DNA of 23,208 nucleotides from an uncultured Ruminiclostridium sp. Lineage in GTDB: Bacteria > Bacillota > Clostridia > Oscillospirales > Ruminococcaceae. Positions 23,140 through 23,208 of the stretch are shown here, piece by piece. Each line of letters begins with the position of its first letter. Within the stretch, counting starts at the first letter, position 1. The stretch is taken from assembly GCA_910585505.1 (NCBI GenBank), contig CAJUFF010000029.1:1-23208 (forward strand). Direction: 5' to 3'. The notes under the pieces were generated by a model. That model was not told the DNA's origin. It did not search any database and saw only the letters and a list, made by a program, of their open reading frames with translations. The position numbers and the translations under genes are program-made.

Positions 23140-23208
23140 TTAAGGCAACCGCACAAAGACCGCACTGTGCGCTTTGCCGCGCATACGCTTGCATCTTTTT
23201 CGTCATTT
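23140..23208. mobile_element. TTAAGGCAA MITE, copy 2, cut by window edge
   Basis: The sequence starts TTAAGGCAACCGCACAAAG, matching the left end of the copy at 21106 with a 2-nt deletion. It continues with CGCGCATACG, GCATC and CGTCATTT blocks that match the reverse complement of that copy's right end. It is therefore a rearranged relative, and the window ends inside it. With copy 1 it brackets pyrG. Confidence 0.7.

Overview
The window reads as a stretch of chromosome from a low-GC Gram-positive anaerobe, most likely a Clostridia/Ruminococcus-type Firmicute. That placement is an inference. It rests on consensus sigma-A promoters, strong AGGAGG-type ribosome binding sites, a Ser/Thr-rich DUF4358-like lipoprotein, and short palindromic mobile elements beginning TTAAGGCAA. 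No rRNA, tRNA or CRISPR was seen.

About 85% of the window (19.7 kb down to 0.1 kb, all on the minus strand) is one long polysaccharide locus that looks like a single operon. A perfect-consensus promoter (TTGACA-N17-TATAAT) lies at 19849-19877, and most gene junctions overlap or are under 50 nt. In transcription order: a possible 15-codon leader peptide, a GT4 glycosyltransferase, a 161-bp MITE, manC (GDP-mannose), a second GT4, a small DUF4214-like protein, a 794-aa multidomain glycosyltransferase, the ABC exporter wzm/wzt, a membrane-anchored protein with two tandem beta-type modules, a PIG-V-like GT-C enzyme, a GtrA-GT2 fusion, a GtrB-like polyprenyl-phosphate glycosyltransferase, an NDP-hexose 2,3-dehydratase, a Gfo/Idh sugar ketoreductase, rfbC, two paralogous SDR sugar reductases/epimerases, rfbA and rfbB.

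Together the genes suggest a mannose-containing glycan built on the cytoplasmic face by GT4 enzymes and exported by Wzm/Wzt. A second, Gtr-like branch (GtrB, GtrA, GT-C) would add sugars on the outer face. The nucleotide-sugar block is the most striking part. RfbA and RfbB make dTDP-4-keto-6-deoxyglucose. The 2,3-dehydratase and the Gfo/Idh reductase are the pair that makes 2,6-dideoxyhexoses in antibiotic pathways. RfbC and the SDRs could then set C3/C5 and reduce C4. No rmlD is present. The predicted product, a dTDP-2,6-dideoxyhexose feeding a surface glycan, would be unusual.

To the right lie a bidirectional terminator (20086-20127), a lipoprotein gene with its own promoter and a perfect palindrome at its predicted start site, and then pyrG (CTP synthase) on the plus strand with its own promoter. 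pyrG is bracketed by two oppositely oriented copies of a TTAAGGCAA-ended element, the right one cut by the window edge. Within the operon, a (TG)10 tract and an adjacent 19-bp hairpin at an SDR gene junction, together with the MITE that supplies the last 27 codons of a glycosyltransferase, show local sequence plasticity.
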